Positions 60,601 to 64,000 of a stretch of DNA of 64,000 nt are shown in pieces. The stretch is from assembly GCA_035771175.1 (NCBI GenBank), contig CM069598.1, positions 8,525,413 to 8,589,412 of the forward strand. Reading direction: 5' to 3'. The position numbers and the translations under genes are program-made. Below the pieces are notes generated by a model. It did no database searches and was not told the origin of the DNA. It worked only from the letters and a program-made list of their open reading frames with translations. Origin of the DNA: Paratinospora sagittata (Eukaryota; Streptophyta; Magnoliopsida; Ranunculales; Menispermaceae). How positions within the stretch are numbered: the stretch's first letter is position 1; the number at the start of each line of letters is the position of its first letter.

Positions 60601-62817
60601 TCAGTAGCCATAGCTTTGGCAATAAATATAAAATAAATCTTTTAATATCTTAAGTATGAAGGTTTTGAAACTTAAAACAACTCAAATATATCTTTAAAAA
60701 AAGTTGTTAAAATTTTGGAAACAGTATTTATGGACTCAAAAAAACCATAAAGAATGGCTATGTCATCTTTAAAGATGTCTCATTATTTACTAGTTAAATA
60801 GTAATTAAAAAAAAAAACATGTTGGTTGTCTAAGATGTAAAAGTATTTCTTTATTTGGTGTATATATTTGTAAAAAGAATAATGGATGGAAATGGAAGAA
60901 GATAAGGTTGAGATATTATTTCTATCCTTCTTTAAGCTGTTCTGCAAAATTATTGGTTCAAGCTTAAAATTTTAAAATAGAAACAGCTCCATTAATTGCC
61001 TAGGATCACCTTGCTGATGGCCTAGAACCACAAAAGACATTCATTTTTAATTAAATTAGTTAAGAGATGGCACATATTGGAATAATTTTTATACATACCC
61101 AGTAGCCTTTTTCGAGAAATCTGTCCCCTAGCAAACCTTTGAATTTCAATAGACGCACGCCTGTGACTCTGAAATGTATTCCAGCATTTTAGACATCTCA
61201 GACAACTCTGAATCTTTACTGCCGCTGCCCTTTTATATAAAAATTCTTTCCTTGTCAGCCAACCCCGCCAATGACTCTGAATTTACAGAAGCAAGATACT
61301 TCAGAATGAAACCACCAAGCATATCAACATCATAAAATATACAATAAAAATACATCAATCTTTGACATAGTCCAAGAGGCACACCAATAGACTAAAAATG
61401 CCACAAGATTAATATGTTTCGGGTAATAATAATATTTAGACCAGCACATGACCATCCCCCTGAAAAAAAAGATATCAAGCAGAAACTTTAGAGGAATTGC
61501 TTACTTGAATCATAACAATGAATAGCCTCTCTCTTCTAGCTTTCCTACAAGAAATCATTCCACGAATATGACATTGAATGATGACTGCTGACCTAACTGC
61601 AATTTTATAATGTTGAAAAGCCCTCCGTTGTTGTAGACATCGAATACCACTCTGGATTTTTAATATTGCATTCTTCTGATGAAGAAACTTATTTCTCGTT
61701 GACCAACCACGCCAGTGACTCTGAATTTTGGTTGCAGCAGTGCAATGGGAAGAAGTAGAATTGTGCATTTTAAAATTTGCCTTTATTTGGATATCAATAA
61801 CTTTCTTTTCGGTACAAATAATTTTGTTTTCCCTTAGTTGAGAAACCATGTTAAAATATCTGGATTTGGCTATCCATCTACGAATATACGACTGAATAAC
61901 AATAGCAGCAGTGCCAAGATCAGAATGGGCTGAAACTTCCTTTCTTATGCTGTCACCCTGATGCCTTCGAGCGATCCAAGCCCTTACAGCTTTCTGAATA
62001 AGCAAAACAGACATTCTTATACTAATAAAAGAATGTCTTTCAACTATGAATTTAAGATATCTCCCTGAAACATCTGTATGCTTCCAAATGTCAGTCCAGT
62101 TATCAACAGATCACCGTAAGTGAAGACTATGGCTAACAAAAGTAAGAAACAAAAGCTTTACCAGTGGAATTTGTGATAGAAAATTTCTTGGCATCTCTTT
62201 TATTTTTCACCATTAACCAAACCCTGATAACAGCTTGCAGAAAGGAGGCTGAAAATTTAATCTTCAAAAATTTACGACGTTCAATCAACCCTCGAAAACG
62301 AGACTGGATAATATTTGCAGCTCTTTCTGAAAATTAGATAGAAGTTAATCTAACAGAGCAAGAAAATCCCTGTCATAAAGTTTTGGCATCTGAAGATTTG
62401 CAAATTCATTCCTCCAAAAGTAACAATCCCAACAATTCAAATGTTTCACAGAAGAGAGCATAGAAAACAACAAAACTACTTTACAATACTTAGGGAAAAA
62501 TACACTATTAGAATATTTCATCATTCCCAAGTGTAGTAGTGTACCTTTGGAAGATAGTGAGAATGGAATTGGAAAAAAAGAAAAAAGAAAAAACAAAGAT
62601 GAACAAATGAATATTGAAACAAGTTTATTAATAAGACCAGCTACTGCAAAAACAAAAAACATGAAAGGCACATGACGCTCACCTCTTTGTGTGTTACTAA
62701 AACGCTTGCTAGCTAAACAACACTGTGAAGTATTAGCTCGTTGGATTTGACAGTTCAAGTTACGTTTGGTCATATCTCTCCACCAAGCTTGGATGACTTT
62801 AAACTTCATTACTGTGT
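57698..62817 (-). CDS. ASPM: ASPM-like protein, IQ repeats and armadillo C-terminus (partial)
   Basis: Nine exons on the minus strand: 62683-62817, 62162-62326, 61505-62073, 61099-61276, 60110-60351, 58839-59028, 58106-58331, 57860-58015 and 57698-57785 (stop TAA 57698-57700). The product would contain about 13 IQ calmodulin-binding motifs (for example ITIQSYVRGWLARQ), then the ASPM C-terminal Armadillo-like region (SALSELLSVRSVSSI, HALCTLRNLAHYPHLA, EEGFFIASELLKKLC) and a short tail (TERRLKEAVELLRLITHG). This matches plant abnormal-spindle (ASPM) homologues, microtubule-associated proteins of the spindle pole. The N-terminal ASH and calponin-homology domains are missing; they lie beyond the right edge. 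Exon A's first codon is split, so an upstream exon must exist. Introns at 61276 and 59028 fall right after the IQ dipeptide. Confidence 0.87.
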
Positions 62818-64000
62818 CTGCATGAATACAAACAACCAAGAATAAATTTCCAGGCCATGTTTCATAGGCACAAGTCAAGATCATTTGTAATAATATTAGT
62901 TCATCAATAAGATCAACAGTCAATTAAAGAGCTTAACAGAGATGTAAGATTATTCATCTATGTTAGGTCCTGAGGATGCCTAGAGTTAATAAATGCAATC
63001 ATGGTTTGAAACAAGAAACATCCTGTTCTTGAATTACAACATCATGAATTCGTTTTATATAATTCATCTACTAAATAATATAGTTTTTGTACTATAATTA
63101 TAGCAAAACAAGTTCTACCATAACACGCCCAAACAAATTGGTATTTCAAGCTTCAGCCTTGTTAAACTGATGACTAAGACATGGATTGCAAAAACATCAA
63201 GGATTGTTAATAGAAGCATAAAAGAATATTTATTAAAGCTATTAAACTTGATATGTATGAACACTTGATATATTGTTGATATATATAAATTGGTTCAACC
63301 ACTTGACTACCCATCTGGCTATGTTTTCTATTAAATAAAAGGAACTCATGTTTTTCCTAGATATTCGACAACAAACTATTTTGGCATTCCTTTTGCCATT
63401 TTTAAACACTTTTTACCTGTATCACCCCACTTCCTATGAATGGAATTCTTTTGGTCCCTTTCACATGGTAAACCACTTCATATGATTTTCCCTAAATGAT
63501 TTCATTTCTAATTCTTTAAATGACATCAATTTAAACTCACAGGGCTCTTTCTCAGCCTCTACATGTAAAACAAGAAAAGGTTAGTTCTTCCAATTTCTGG
63601 AGTCCAAGGATTGCATTCAACACGAACAACATCTCAACATATATTTAATATGTAAACAAACAACTTTACATTAACACCATTTACTAAGGCCTTCCAGGCC
63701 TTGCTTTCCCATGACAAAGAGTATTCACTTCTTGAGTAGTTAGACCATCTGCTTCAATGATAGGTAAACAAAAGAGTGAAAATGATGTATAATGTATTTT
63801 AGAATTTTTTTTATTTTAGTTTTCGTTTTAGAGAAGTTTTTATTTTGGTGTATTTAGTTTTTTAGTGGCAGTTCTAGATAATTTCTAAAATTTGTTTTTA
63901 TTTTTTTAAGTGTATTAAAAAGTGTCTAAATAAAGTTCTAATAGGATTAGGAAGTTATTATATTATAGAAGGATTCATGGAGATCTTTTCCTATCGTGAG
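62818..64000 (-). other. Intron of the ASPM-like gene, right window edge
   Basis: The split codon at 62817 shows that coding sequence continues to the right. No exon with an IQ, CH or ASH motif was found between 62,818 and 64,000, so this is taken as one long intron or part of one; a very short exon could be missed. Confidence 0.45.

Noticed and set aside
1..64000. CRISPR array, riboswitch or bacterial operon signals
   Set aside because: None seen. The tandem repeats here are transposon-derived and the gene structure is eukaryotic throughout.

Overview
This is a 64 kb piece of plant nuclear DNA, almost certainly from a dicot and probably a rosid. The evidence is GT-AG introns, AT-rich introns and intergenic DNA, a plastid-targeted SufB, a plant-specific CRM-domain splicing factor, a class V small heat-shock protein, an RBP45 protein and a type I plant O-methyltransferase. 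The species cannot be fixed from the sequence alone. Gene models were built by hand: splice sites were placed where consecutive exons keep the family reading frame. For DTX40, SUFB, MED21, RH32, RBP45, OMT and CAF1 the summed exon lengths are exact multiples of three.

Layout. 1-3.4 kb: gene-free, with a GGGTC-repeat element and diverged repeats. 3.46-7.92 kb (-): MATE/DETOXIFICATION 40-like efflux transporter. 7.9-13.9 kb: gene desert with a degraded LINE tail, three hairpin repeats that may belong to an LTR, a long (AT)n tract and one orphan exon-like fragment. 14.0-14.6 kb (-): 3' fragment of an L1-type retroelement. 14.9-18.4 kb (-): an LRR receptor-kinase pseudogene with at least seven frameshifts and a ~288 bp insertion. 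19.1-23.4 kb (-): SUFB/ABCI8; its intron holds a SINE with an internally amplified 99-bp unit. 26.6-30.6 kb (+): MED21. 31.0 kb (-): decayed tRNA-Glu. 32.8-37.8 kb (+): DEAD-box helicase RH32. 39.3-44.4 kb (-): RBP45 RNA-binding protein. 46.2-47.5 kb (+): O-methyltransferase. 49.0-50.9 kb (+): intronless MYND zinc-finger protein. 53.2-53.7 kb (+): class V small HSP interrupted by an in-frame TAG. 55.2-57.2 kb (-): mitochondrial CRS2-associated factor 1. 57.7-62.8 kb (-): 3' part of an ASPM-like IQ/armadillo protein that runs off the right edge.

The genes are unrelated housekeeping and stress genes, not a pathway or operon. Several serve nucleic-acid handling (MED21 in transcription, RH32 in ribosome biogenesis, RBP45 in mRNA binding, CAF1 in organelle group II intron splicing), but there is no evidence that they are co-ordinated. 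I found no convincing new biological system. The most useful observations are the nonsense codon in an otherwise intact HSP gene, the decayed receptor kinase and its insertion, the 99-bp amplification inside a SINE, a stop codon lying exactly at a splice junction in RBP45, an IQ-block duplication in ASPM, and a scattered family of RTE-type LINE tails with (TTGAG)n ends.
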